A stretch of DNA of 64,000 nt from Akanthomyces muscarius (Eukaryota; Ascomycota; Sordariomycetes; Hypocreales; Cordycipitaceae): the NCBI RefSeq assembly GCF_028009165.1, contig NC_079246.1, positions 930,001 through 994,000 of the forward strand. Direction: 5' to 3'. Of this stretch, positions 1 through 12,200 are shown piece after piece (positions within the stretch are counted from its first letter, which is position 1; each line of letters starts with the position of its first letter). The notes under the pieces are model-generated. The model did not search any database. It worked only from the letters and a program-made list of their open reading frames with translations, and had not been told where the DNA came from. The translations under genes and the position numbers were made by a program.

Positions 1-1609
1 GCACAGTGCGCATTCATCATCAGCCAAGATGATTGTTGGATGAAAACGCCCCGAGAATGACAGGGCCAAGGCCGCCCGTCTCTCCACAAACTACATCCAC
101 ACCCCCGGTTTCTCCGAAGCGTGTGTCTGCCCTACGCCGGAGTTTGTGTAGAGGCGCCGAGTGATTCCGTCCCAAGCCTCGAGATCGCCCGTCGCATTCA
201 ACGTTGGGGGGAATGTGCCATTCAACAAGTTCCCGTGCCATACCATTTGCAACCAAGCCATGAACGTTATCTATTCCTTATCGTGTGGCACTTGTTCCGA
301 GAACGCTATTCACAACGAAGAAGAATAGGGTCTCTGTGCGTATCAATACATTTTGGAAGCTGACTCGGTGTGGGTGGTGTGTGTGTCAAAGGCTCTCGCA
401 CTAAATCTTCACCGGTCTCGCCTAATACGGACAAACCCGGTTTGCCCAGCTTCAGCCTTCTAGGCAGCCCTGGTTCTTCCGAAGCGATGAAAGTGCCCCA
501 ACGGCTTTTTACCTGCTAGGCAGAAAGTCGCAATGCGATGGGCAAAATGGGCGATAAAGATTGTCGGAGAAAATTGTCGGCGCTGCCGTCTTTGTTCAGA
601 ACTTACAGCAACGAGACCGCGGCCGCGCAGCCACGAGGATACCTACATGCAACTGTAATAAGATACATATGCAACAGACACGGTGTGCAGCCAGCAGTGG
701 AGTCCCCGGACTGATCAATGGCACAGTGCGCAGAACAACACAGGCTCTCGCCATTGATGCCCATTCCAGGTGGTCGCCTTCCCAGGCGTCCTCCCAACGC
801 CACACCACCATCAGGGAAAAGTTGGAGGGGCGTGCATTGGGTCCCGAGGCAGGACCCAAGTATGACTCGAGCCTCCTCCTCTCTCTGTCTGGACACCTGG
901 CTCAGCGGGCGTCTTGTCATGACTTTGAATATATTATGACAGGGCCCGCCCCCCGCCCGGCTATCTCGATTCTGCTTTTCTTCTTATTCACAAAACCATA
1001 TCCATCACTTTATCACAAGGCAAGAAACCCCAGCTGGATCTGGAATTCGCATGAAATAGCACAACCAACTCCCAACGCCTTGTCCATACTGGCCTCGTCT
1101 CCCGCCACACCACCACCTTTTTGCCACGCCACACACCCTCACGACGCGCTGAACCGCCGAGACACCGCGACGACTTTTAAGCCTCCTTTTTGTCGCGTAA
1201 ACATTAAAGCGAGCAACACTTATAGCTCAACACTCACCTGCCGACTCCTGATATCTTGTCGCATCACCAACAAAGGCAGAAATACACACACTGCGGCCTC
1301 CTTGCACAACGTCGCCACCGCTTGCAGCTTGTCAACTTGTCCACCCCAAAGCCGCCCACCCCCGCATCCACTTACACCGTGGAGCAACCTCGCCACCGAA
1401 GTCGCACGAATCCTGCCTGTGCAGCGACAAGGACCAATATAGCCAAGACGGTCTCCGCGCAGCCCGCAACAGGAACCCGCGCCCATCATCATCACCATCA
1501 CCATCACCAGGCGGCGACCACACCTCACCCGCAAAGGCCTGCGTCTCCGTCCCGACTCATCCCACGCGTTGCCGCCGACAGCAGCAGCAGCATAATCACA
1601 ACCACCGAA
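1..1609. other. Left-edge non-coding stretch, probable 5' region of the small gene at 1610
   Basis: No supportable gene. Several overlapping frames are open but have low-complexity, Ser/Pro/Thr/His-rich translations without a recognisable domain. The last 500 bases are C/A-rich and include a (CATCAC)-type short tandem repeat at about 1484-1508. This fits a long 5' leader or promoter of the next gene, as is common upstream of fungal regulatory genes. That assignment is inferred. Confidence 0.5.
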
Positions 1610-1942
1610 ATGGCACCCAAATCATCATCGTCATCATCTTCCTCTGGAGCGACTTCGTCAACCTCCTCCACATACTGCCTCGTCCCGAATTTGCGCGCCA
1701 TGGACCAGAGCAGCGCTTACGCCTGGGTCCGGCCCATCGTCATCGAGGACGAGGATCTCATGTTTGGCGGCAAGTCGCTGAGCACGCTCTACGAGGAGGA
1801 GCGTCGGCGCCAGAGCACCGGCGGAGGCAGCGTCGCCGGCAACAGCAGCGACGAGGAGCAGCAGCACGAGGAGGAGGAGAGGCGCGGTCGCGAACGGGTG
1901 CGACGCCACTACAGCCCGCCTACCAAGTCGCACCGCAAATAA
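1610..1942 (+). CDS. Small conserved-looking hypothetical protein (110 aa)
   Basis: Single-exon reading frame of 110 residues from the ATG at 1610 to TAA at 1942. The N-terminus is a Ser-rich run. A more ordered central block (about residues 24-65) contains a Trp-Val-Arg-Pro motif followed by an acidic patch and a Phe-Gly-Gly-Lys-Ser-Leu stretch. The C-terminus is strongly charged, Glu-rich then Arg-rich, and probably disordered. There is no signal peptide or membrane segment. The frame stays open upstream, but that part is His/Pro low-complexity and the first good ATG context (accgaaATGG) is at 1610. No function is recognised. The non-repetitive core makes a real gene more likely than a chance ORF, but this is a judgement rather than a database result. 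Confidence 0.6.
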   Translation: MAPKSSSSSSSSGATSSTSSTYCLVPNLRAMDQSSAYAWVRPIVIEDEDLMFGGKSLSTLYEEERRRQSTGGGSVAGNSSDEEQQHEEEERRGRERVRRHYSPPTKSHRK

Positions 1943-4900
1943 GCCGCCGTCTCATTCTTTGTTACGCCGCCCTCCTTCATTAATCCTTCATGATCGCTCC
2001 TCCATCCACGCTTCACGATATATCCCTAGACCGATGCTGCTGCGACCGCATCACCCAAGCACGGTCGCAGCGCGCCCTTCAACTTGAAATTTTCTCTCTC
2101 TTCTTAGATGGACATATTTGTTTTCTTCTTTGCAGAGGCACCGGCGGTGCCCAGCATAGAAGAGCTGTGTTGTGCAGCTCTTCGCCTCACGGCGTTTAGA
2201 CGGACTGCTTGTTTTGCTATCTCTACTTGTTTTCAGCCCATTTTCTCTTGGACATGCATCTTACGACTCTCATTTCTTCATGACATATATCGGCTCTGAG
2301 CCTTGTTTCCTGTTTACTCTTTTTTATTTTGACAGGCTTCGCCAACTAGCGAGCCGCGGATCCGGGGTTACACCAAGCATCACATGTAGCTCAACTGAAT
2401 GGCAGAAATACCATAAATTCTCATCTTCAAGAACTAGTCCACCTCTAACATACGTTCGTGATATTATAATGCTACTTGCCGGGCGCACAATCACTCAGGG
2501 CAAAGTAGCGGAAGACTCGCCCCTCGTATCACCATCTGCAACTTGGGCTCGTCGAGCTCGGACGCGACCGCCACCTTCGTCTACTGAACCGTGGCTACAA
2601 CTTCGTACCAGCCTTCTGGAAAGCGCCACGACTGATGCATCGCGGCCACTCCCCTGCCTCGCGAGGCCGAGGCTTATAGGAGGATCCGGCGTCGAACGGG
2701 CCGGATCCAGATGTTGGGCCGAGCCAAGCGGCGCTCAGTCGGAGCATGTGAGAAGAGGCAACAAACTGACTCGTGGGCGGCAAAGCTTGCGAGGTCCACC
2801 GTCTCGAGCTTCTCAGTAGCTCGTTATCGTAGCTTCCTTCGAACCGAGCTATCAAAATCGCTTTGACCTGGGTATTCGTGAGCGAAAGCACAGGGACCTC
2901 GGTGGCGTCCGCCGAGAGCCGCTGGCAGCTAAAATGGGCGCTCATCTCCCTCACTTCTTCCTATAATATTCTCTGCACGGCTGAGCTAATAGTTTTCTAG
3001 TATTGTGCCTTTTTCTCACTACAGTGACGCCGTTTTTCATTGCCTGCATGATTAGTCGCGTGCCTGTGACACTATGCGACGATAATGCTGGATTCGCTGA
3101 GGCAGCATCTTCTCTTTTCACGTTGCCTATTTCTCGAATACCATGATGGGGTTTTTTTTGAATCACCACATGACATGTAGACTTCCACTGGTTGTGGCAT
3201 ATCTTTATTTGCGATCAACTTCATGCATGCAACCAAAGATCTTGGAACGCTCAACGGCGCTGCCGGCTGGCTGAGGGCGGCAAAGATCAGCGATTATTTC
3301 AGGAGCTAGGGCAAATGCAATCCTCGGATCACCCGTTGATCTGAGATTCAACTTGCCAAGAAGAAAATAAAGAATTTGTAAACTACTCTTCGCACTTTAG
3401 CACGAGATCATGTATGCATTTCCGGCCGCCTCGGGCGGCCCTCTTCACGCGATGACTTCCACGTCAATGCGGACCCCTATTTTTGGTGTCGGTCAATTAT
3501 TTCCACCTCGCAATTCGGACTCTGAAAAGCCCCATTCGTGGCATGACAACAGATCGCAGCCTTCACAGTCAGCAACTCGGGCATCGCCGCAAATCCTAGA
3601 TCTGGCCAGTGGGGAAGCTACATCCACTGTGTGTGCATGAGGTGCAAAAGTGCGGCGGAACTCGCACGCCACAATAAGCAGTGAGATTGAGGGATTGCGA
3701 TTTGCTCTGAGACGGCCCAAAAGCATGCAGTCATCCGACTGAGGAACGAGCTATTTCGCTTGTGCCGGATATGTAGCCAAATAAGCCACGTCGCACCCTG
3801 AAAAAGTGTCGGTATGCTATTGCCGAAAGACCCTCAGAGAGTAGTGCTCAGCGCTGTCAGCCAGACCCGCAAGCAAACCTGGCGAGCAAGCATTCAAGCA
3901 ATCTAGACGAGCGGGAGACCAAGTTGGCTTTCATCCCGCGTGCCAAGATGGAGAGCTTATTGTTGAGGTACTCTTTCCGATACCGCCAGTAATATAGCTG
4001 TTGTAGAGAAGGCTCAAGAAACTTCTCATACTTGGGTAGAGCTGCGTACGTGTGGGGAAGCTACATGAATGGTCTAATAAACCTTGTTTCAAAACGGCCC
4101 AGCGATCTTGACAGGAGCCAGCACTGCTACGCTGTCGCATCACTGACGGCAGCGCTGTGTTGTAGTCGGCCGTACTCTCGTAACTTCTATCATCATCACA
4201 TCAGGCAGAGGTTTCCGTCGCCGGGCCAAGTTCCTGCACATCCCGGGCCCCCCATTTGCATACAGCCCGTGAAAACCGTCTTCGCACCTACCAATCCTCC
4301 GATGCTACGCCCTCCTCGACACGACTGTGGCACTTGCAGAGGCGCAAGAGAAACCCGAGCCAATCGAAAGTTGAGATTGGCCTAGTGTCTTGGGCCGGCG
4401 CCAAACCATCACAATCACGGTTGCACTGGACAGTAGCAAAATGGCACAGTAAAAGAAGAAGACAAACCCAAATCTCCACCACGGCCCTCCAACGGCAGTG
4501 GGCGCCCCAGATCCCTGCCCAGCGTAGGATGGCCAGAACCTTGCTGCCCGATTTAGCCAGCCGATGGAGATGCCCGGATGATAACCCCCTCCCAAGCAAA
4601 ATCTTGTAGCGCAGGTTCACTGATCATCAGTGGACTGTGCACTGGAAGATGCTGCAGGGGAAGCTGCGCGTCGCCCGTTTCATTGCCAAACAGAATGCAA
4701 GGCCGCAGGCCCGTTCATCCGATAATTAGCTTATTGCAAACCTACTTGATGGTTGAAACAAAATTGCTTGCTTGCCCGTCTGCTTGCTCCCCGTCAGGTG
4801 AAGGGGCCAGAGGATGACTGCGCAGGCCAGGTGCCCTGACAGAACATGCTCACGTCGCATCCTGCGCGACACACACTTTTTCTACGGACAGTGATGATCG

Positions 4901-6372
4901 CCTTCGTCACAAACTGGTAAGCCTTGTCAAACTCGGTAAGCGTATTTCCGGCGAGATTCTCAGCGGTCTCTTTCATATTTTTCTTGTACCCCTTCCTCTT
5001 TTATTGGTCTCGTCGCAGCACCAATCGACGCCTCTGCAACATTCCAGTCAGGTTTGGCTCAACTAGCAAAGGTTCGCGAGCCTTTCCAGGATAATTAAGC
5101 TCGGGGCTTTGATACAGTTTCATTCGATGCAATTTTTTTTTATCGTTTGAAAACCCTTTAAAACGGGTAGTAGTTCAGGTTAAAGCTAGTGCCGCCCTCC
5201 CTAGTCATCTCACAGGCGTTGAGAAGCCGAAGTGAAATATCGCGCATGAGGCAATCGTGCTCTGCTGGCGAGCATACCGCCTATTAAAGCTGCCTAGACT
5301 GTGAAACAATCCAGGTCACTAAAAAGGTCTCCAGCCACGTCATATCACCTTGTCGGCATTTGGCCCGCATATCCGACCCCTGACGCTTCTCCGGTGTCAA
5401 TGTATCGGCGTCATGGGAGTTTATTAGTTCGCTGGCGTAGGTGTTATGGGGCCAATCAGAGCATCCCTGCTGCAGCGGCGGTCTGGTATGTTCATGGTAG
5501 TTATCAGAGTGTGCTTCCTGATTGCCAAGCACCAAGGACAAAAAAGCTAGCGGTGGGAAGTGCGGCCCGCCTCCTTTCCGTCGGCACTGTTTTACTTTTC
5601 ATTATCCGTGCAAACATTTCCTCCCCTGTGGCCTTGCAACTGTTGATTTGCCGAAATGCATGTCTCTCCTTTCTCTTCACTTTCTGCACGGCCACGACCG
5701 CCCAGCCTTGGTCCTGCGAATCAGTTTGATGGCTTGCGACGGTACGAGCTGTAGCCACCCTCTCTCGCCTGTAAAAGCCCACTGTCAATCCCAAGTTGCA
5801 CTGCTTTGGAAGAAAAAACCTTTGTCATCGCCCGGAGTCGTATCCTACAGGTGCCCTCCATGAGAAAAGCTTGTTTGGCCTTGAGTATCCTGATGGATCG
5901 CTATGGATGCTTGAACTAGTCGATCGACAAGAGTCTGTCTACTCTCCACTTGGTGCTGTTGCATGCAGGCCTGGTATGGCCAGGTGCGCCGAGGACCGCA
6001 GCACTCAACCCAATCCTACGCTCGCTTTTAACCCCTCTTCTTCATCACTTGCCTCGAAAGCCGAAGTGTGGTGGCCCACTTTGGGTAAGACATCGGATCG
6101 GCACTCTGGTCTGCCCAAGCGAGCTAGAGACAAGAGGAATTCAGCAGAGCCAGGTTGCCCGACTCGCCTTGGATCCGTGTGTTCGTGCTCATGATGTATA
6201 AGTACTGACCCTGCCTCCCCACGCGCTTGCCTAGCTCTTTCGCAGCGTTTTTCTTCAATCCCCAGCCTTAACTGTTACGACTTTTACATGCGACACTAAG
6301 CCGACCCGCTTACACCGTTCTTTCGGTCAACGCTTTAGCAAAACACAATTCACGGATACGACATCTTGCACC
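1943..6372. other. 4.4 kb gene-poor stretch
   Basis: No gene is supported. The open frames here are short, overlap on both strands and show no domain, intron pattern or codon signature. The last 150 bases or so are pyrimidine-rich and fit the promoter and leader of the gene at 6373. Confidence 0.5.
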
Positions 6373-6947
6373 ATGTTCCTCAACTCTGCAACTCCTCGTC
6401 GCTCGCCGTCGCTGTCCTCCATGGCTTCAGTGGAGAGCTCATGGAGCGACCTCGACGAAACCAACCCTGACACCAGCAACACTTTTGCCGCAGGTGTTGG
6501 CGCCGTTGACCTCGCCAACTGCCATCGGTGCCCCTCGCCAGAATGCCCTCTCCTCAGAGATCGCCAGAACAGCACCTCTTCTGTCCGCAGTTGCGAGGAT
6601 ATGAGTGTCGACAAGACACAAGAGCTCTGGTTTTGCATGCTGGAGCTACAAGAGCGCTACGGGTGCTACACCTCGACTCGAATCGACCTTGCGCTCGATG
6701 CCGGCGAGGAAGCAATCAATTTTATGCGTTAGTCATTTAAAAACGCTCTCTGCGCTTTCTGCGCAATGATATGATTGAGCTTACTAACATAGAATACAAT
6801 CAAGCCAACCGTTTCATTATTGACACTCTCAACAATTCCCTTCGTGATCTACCCGACGAAGGTTGGAATAAACTTTACCAATGCCTCGACCACCAAGCCA
6901 CTACGGAGAAGTCCAAGCCCAAACGCAAGTTCTGGTCCAAGGCTTGA
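6373..6947 (+). CDS. Small two-exon hypothetical protein (169 aa)
   Basis: Exons 6373-6727 and 6793-6947. The 65 bp intron has GTTAGT at the donor, an ACTAAC branch point and an ATAG acceptor, and it joins the frames in phase 1 to give 169 residues. The first third is Ser/Thr-rich and probably disordered. It has a small Cys-rich piece near residues 55-65 (CxxC then C). From about residue 88 the protein looks folded: a Trp-Phe-Cys-Met-Leu helix-like stretch, an RYGCY motif and then a helical C-terminal half ending in basic residues. No known family is recognised. The clean intron and the continuation of sequence character across it make a real gene likely. It sits alone, without an obvious link to the cluster to its right. 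Confidence 0.75.
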
Positions 6948-8436
6948 TTTCGCCGCCATACCGTAAACGTAACACAGCGGCAAAACTCGGGGAACTACTT
7001 GTTATATATTTTGACCTCCTCTCTCGGAGTGTATGAAGCGATGGAAAAGTTCAGATCAAGCATTTAATTGGGAGGCATCTTGAATCATGGAGTTATACTT
7101 ACAGAAGGGCAGCGATTTGCTGCACATATACACCAGATTGTTGGGGGGTTTTTTCGGACTGGCGTTGGCTGGAGCGGATTTGTTTTCTTCTTTTCTTGTT
7201 TTCTAGGACTGGCCAGTTTCTTTCGCTGGGAAATATTCGACCAGAGAACCATGGCACTTTCGGGTTCTACTATCTATCTACTTTTATCGACACAAAATCG
7301 CACGAAATAAAAAGATAAAACAAGTCCTCCAATTGCTCCGCGATATAGTATTACTCTATTGACCAGTGTGTGGGCCAAGTGTCCTGTGGCGCAGACCTCC
7401 ATCTGCATGTTGTCCAGCATGCTCGCCTTTGCATCCATGCCTTCCCTGCTACAGAGCTCAAAAGTCATGAGCAGCATGTCGTTTACCATTCACAAGGTAA
7501 GTGTTCGATATGCTCAATTTCATCAGTCTTGTACAGAGTCCGAGTGGGCAGATTTCACATGGATGCAAGCTATTCTACGCTAGAGGCCGGTGCTGCCGAG
7601 GCGCCCCCATAGCACCGGCTTTGCAGTAGCCACACCCCGCTGGCGTCATCATGATTATGTCGGCAATAAACACGCGTCGATCGTACAGGAGCACTTGGCA
7701 CCGTTCGACCCGGGGTCAGTGGCCGCCGAACCTGCTCATCTGGAGACCAATCTCGAGAACTTCAGTATTCCATGCCCATTGCCGGAAGCTAGTATCCCGA
7801 CCGCAACGTCTCTATTCGCAGCCATCTACGGATACGGCCGGACAGTGTGAGCGCCGCCCAAGGCCGCGTGCCGGTTGAGAGATGGGCACGGTAAAGGTCC
7901 GTCCATGACGACGCCGGATAGCCCACCTTGACCCCGGATGTGCTGCACCTTTTTCGTCATTTGTGATTGGACTGATACTTACTCTTTAAAAAACCGCTTC
8001 TTATCCTTGGGGATGGGACCAAGTGGCTTCCTATCATGCTCGTGGAGAGACCTGGCCGAGGCCCCATCTAGTGCCATCGCATAGCCCGGCAAGCCTGATC
8101 GAGTTGCGATCGGCAGAGGGGAAATGGAATCCAAATCGCGAGCAGACGAGGTGGGTGTCCGATGTCGCTTGGCATACTCGGCGGCAGACAAAGACATGGT
8201 GATGTGTGACAAGAAGCCGAACGGTGGTTTGCTGATTTATAATGATGTCTCACAGTTCGATCGTGGGTTTTGCAGGCCAAAACAGCTAAATGATCTGAAC
8301 ACCAACGCGGGTCGAGAGACAACTGTCCATTTGTACTGGAGATTGCAACCGCTACCTGACTGCGTCGACCGCGCCGACAAGGCCCATTTCGGATGTAGTC
8401 AAATTCACGCGCATGTATTGCATGTCTAGATGCAAG
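6948..8436. other. Intergenic stretch with one possible minus-strand exon
   Basis: No firm gene. On the minus strand, an open frame of 77 codons (8212 down to 7979) ends exactly at a GTAAGT consensus donor, with a plausible CAG acceptor about 40 bases further. The downstream frames do not give a recognisable protein, so only a gene remnant or a chance exon can be suggested. Confidence 0.35.
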
Positions 8437-8824
8437 GTGGCTGAATTTCAGCACTCGAGTTCTAAATAATTGCACCTAATTTTACTACAAGTTGCCTAGC
8501 GCGCTAATCAACACCTAATAAGCCTTAATAGCCTAGGCATAAAGATACCTCTTTCACATCTAAGCAGGACTCTATAGCACTCTCGCCAGCACCTTTTAGT
8601 AGACTTTTAGTAGCTGTGGCAGCCTCTCTCTGGCGTCCTCTCTAGCGCCCTCTCTGGCGGGTGGCGGTCTGGATAGCTCTTCTAGTGTTGTGCTAGTGGT
8701 GGTGGTGGTGGTAGTGGTGAGAAATTTATACTTGCGCGACTCAAGTGTTAGAGCAGTAAAAAGTTGTCCTAAGACGGTAAAGTTAGGTGTAATTACTTAA
8801 AACCGAGTGCTGAAATTTAGCCCT
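8437..8824. mobile_element. MITE-like element with about 50 bp terminal inverted repeats
   Basis: The sequence starting near 8439 (GGCTGAATTTCAGCACTCG and on to about 8490) reappears as an imperfect reverse complement ending near 8822. The arms are about 50 bases with roughly eight mismatches, and about 290 bases lie between them. The interior has no coding capacity and contains a (GTG)n microsatellite at about 8689-8720. The tetramer CAAG flanks both ends (8433-8436 and 8825-8828) and may be a target-site duplication, although that short match could be chance. Size, inverted termini and lack of coding are typical of a non-autonomous DNA transposon. The superfamily cannot be assigned. Confidence 0.75.
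8689..8720. repeat. GTG-type microsatellite inside the MITE-like element
   Basis: Run of GTG/GTA trinucleotides in the interior of the inverted-repeat element. Confidence 0.7.
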
Positions 8825-9221
8825 CAAGAGACGTACTGGGGATAGATAAAGTTGGCCACAGCAAGTTTATTCTACACGCGATATTCCCTGGATGTCATGA
8901 CTCTGTACGATCTAGCTATTACCACTCGTAGCTCTGGTCCTTTGCGGACAGACGATCTGTACGATGGTGGTCGACACCGAAACACGGTGGGAGCGAGTGG
9001 CTAGGCTCAGAGCAGCTACAACTGACCGTTTATAAATCTAGGCGGATCTCGGCACAAATAAACTCAAATTAACGCTTTTTGTACTGTGTTTATGCGCAAG
9101 AAGCGCCCGAAAGAAGCCAGCGAAAGCAAAGCAAGGTAGTATTGATGTAATTGCCAGAGATTTATCTATTTGATGCAGTAATGTTTTTCCTCAAGATCAG
9201 CCTATACAATATTGAATGCAA
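8825..9221. other. Spacer 3' of the NRPS gene
   Basis: 397 bases between the inverted-repeat element and the NRPS stop codon. No gene is seen. It would hold the NRPS 3' UTR on the minus strand. Confidence 0.5.
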
Positions 9222-12200
9222 CTATGCCTCCGCCAATATAGACTTTACTGTTTCTCCAATTTGCTCCAGGTGTTGCATTGTGCAGTTGGATGCATTTCCA
9301 CTCAGCGCAATGTGCCAGGTATCGCCGACTGGTCTACCAATCACCCAGACTTCCTCTGAATGATCCCAGACCCCGGTCGGCCCGTGTACGCCGAGCTCTA
9401 CCTGCGTCCCGTCTCCCAGCAAGTCGATGGATGGGAACAACACATTGTGGAACTGCACATTGTACGCCATCTTCCGGTGCTGCTCGGGCCAGTTGGTGCA
9501 AGCCTTGAAAATGTCGTAGCTGGTTGCAATCTCGGCCGGCAGCATGTCAAGCTGGGCCTGGTGAACCTTATCAAGGGTCTGCTGGAATGTGCGCTCCGAG
9601 GCCTCGGGCAGCACCACGCGCAGGGGGGTCTGGACGAGGCAGGGACCAATGGTGTTGTCCAAGCCTGCGGGCAGCAATGTTCTTCCAGACACCGTGACGG
9701 AGGCATTAATGTCCGCCGTGTCATGCAAGCGAGCCAAAGCTTCGGCACAGGCAGCCAGGTAGATGTTTGCCGAGGTGAAGTCCGAAATCTTGGGAGGCTT
9801 CTCGATGATCTTTGTCAAGGTGACGATGCGGCTCGCTTCACCTGTTGGCGGCGGCAGAAGGAGTGGCTTGGAGCCCTTGAGATATTTCTTCCAGTACTCC
9901 ACGGTCTTCTTGTCTTGTTTCTTGACGTGGCCGACTAAGCCCACAAACTTGGGGATCGACGGCCAGTCGGTGCCTTGCAGCGATGCGGCGAGACACTTGA
10001 GAATCGGCGTCAGGCTGACGCCGTCAAAGTGGGCGTGAGAAACCCTAAAACCAAGACGAGTTGACTTGCCATGGCCGTGAAGAACGATGAACTTGATGTA
10101 GCTGGCGCCCTCGCGCAGCGGTGGCACAAGAGCGGAGGCAAACACGTGCTCGGCCGCGTCTTCCAAAGAGGTGGACTCGTCCAACTCATGTGTCTCGATA
10201 TCCGGCGCCACAGTGTGGTCTGGAACTACCTGTAGGAGCTCTCCCAAAGGTGACTTCACAAAGACTGTCCGCAGCACATCGGCCTGCTCCCACAGTTTCT
10301 TTGCAAACGCAGTGACGCTTGAAACAGGGACTTGCTGGGGAATGTCCAAGTGGAAGACGAAGCAGCCCTGTGGGGGTGCGCGCATCGCGGCATCGGCACA
10401 CAACGCTTGGGTGTAGGTGGTTGGCGCAATATCTTTGACGCAACCCACAGGAAACCAAAGTATCGGTCCTACATGTCCAAGCAGACCTTGACGATCCTCC
10501 GTCTTCATATTCAAGAGACTGAATGGCAGAGGTTCCTTGTATGCGAGATCTTTGCCCTCAGTCATGACCAGAGCCATGTCCTGTAGCTTTGGGTTCTTGA
10601 GGATCTTGGCGACGCTGAGGACAAGGCCCTGAGACCGAGCGGCCGAAACCAGCTTTACAGCCTTTATGGAGTCGCCGCCGACCCTCAGGAAATGATCGCC
10701 GGCCTCAATACTCGTCGCGTCGACCTTCAGAACTATCGCCCATAGGATCCGCAGGCGAAGTTCGGCGGCCGTTAGTGGCGCAGCTGCTGCCGGTGATGTG
10801 GCTTCCTCCTGTGCAGCGGGCTGCATCTGCTTGAGGGACCACTGAGAGCCCATTGCGCGAAGGCGGATCCGGTCGAGCTTCGCGGTCGGCGTTTGCGGCC
10901 ACGTCTTGACGGGGATGTAGCCTACGGGGATGAGGTGCGCTGGTACCACATCCGCAAGCCAGCTGTTGAGTTTCTGACCAAGAGCAAAGACGAAGCTGTG
11001 CTGATCCTTTTCGTTCTGGAGCTCCGCTACAGATGCAAATGCAATCAGAGCTGCATCGTCCGAGCCTTTGAGGGTGACGACATCGACGGCTATCATGGTA
11101 CCCTTGGCGTGCCCCAGCGCCGCCAGACCGCGGCCTATCTGGTGTTCGATGTCTCCCAGCTCAACTCTTTGACCTCGAATCTTGATCTGGTTGTCTTTTC
11201 TGCCGACGTACTCCATTGTACCGTCGATTCTGTCACCGTATCGTACTAGATCTCCGGTGCGATAGCATTTTCCTTGCCACTCTGGTAAACCGTCAGTGCT
11301 GCAGGGGAGCCATGGCGGGTTAGATGTGAAGCAAGAGTTTGTCTTTTCAGCATCATTCAGATAGCCCTGTCCGACTGACGGCCCTTGCAGCCACAACTCT
11401 CCAACAGCTCCGATCGGTGCGAGCCGGCGCCCGGAAGCGTCGACTATCCAGGTGTTGAAGCCTAATCCGCGTCCCATAGTGGCCTTTGCCGAGCCCACAG
11501 GAGTCTTTTGACCAGTGCTAAGTGGCGTGCACTCTGCTGGGCCATATATCTGATAAATCTGGGCGGCGCTAGCCCATTTCAGAAGCGTTTCCGACTTTGT
11601 GACCTCGCCAGCGGATATAATTGTCCTCAGCAGTGGAAGGTCTGATGGCGACAGAAGACTCAGAACACTATCCGTCAAATTGACAGCGTTGCATTCGAAT
11701 TTTTGCATAGACTCTGTGAGATTGTTGTTACGCTCTTCCAGTGACGGGATGCATAGACAGCCACCGTATGCCAGGGTGTGCAGGATGTTAGACCAGGAAA
11801 TGTCAAAAGAATACGACGCAAAGTCATAGACCCTGGATGTCGCACTGTATCCAATCGAGTCTCTTTGGTAATGCAGAGCGCTTGCAACATTGCTATGGCT
11901 CAGCTTAACACCTTTGGGAATGCCGGTGCTGCCAGAGGTAAAAGTGATATAAACCAGACTCTGGGGGTTAACCTCGGGCAGCTGTATATGTCGGGAAGGT
12001 TCAACATCTGCGAAAGCGTCGTCTTTGATAGAAAAGGTGGTAGAAGGGCCGAGTGTCCTGGACATTTGTAGTTCCGAGTCTGAACACAGCAGGACTCTTG
12101 GAGATATCTGTTTCACGATGGCCTGAAGTCGCTGGACCGGCTGAGCAGTGTCTAGCAAAACGCATGCGCCTCCTGCTTTCATGACCGCCAACGTCACGAG

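Noticed and set aside
561..1442. Open frame of 293 codons on the plus strand
   Set aside because: Low-complexity, Thr/Ser/Pro-rich, no domain, overlaps other open frames; more likely leader or promoter sequence of the gene at 1610.
9360..9938. 192-codon plus-strand frame under the NRPS 3' end
   Set aside because: Antisense shadow of the terminal condensation domain; no motif of its own.
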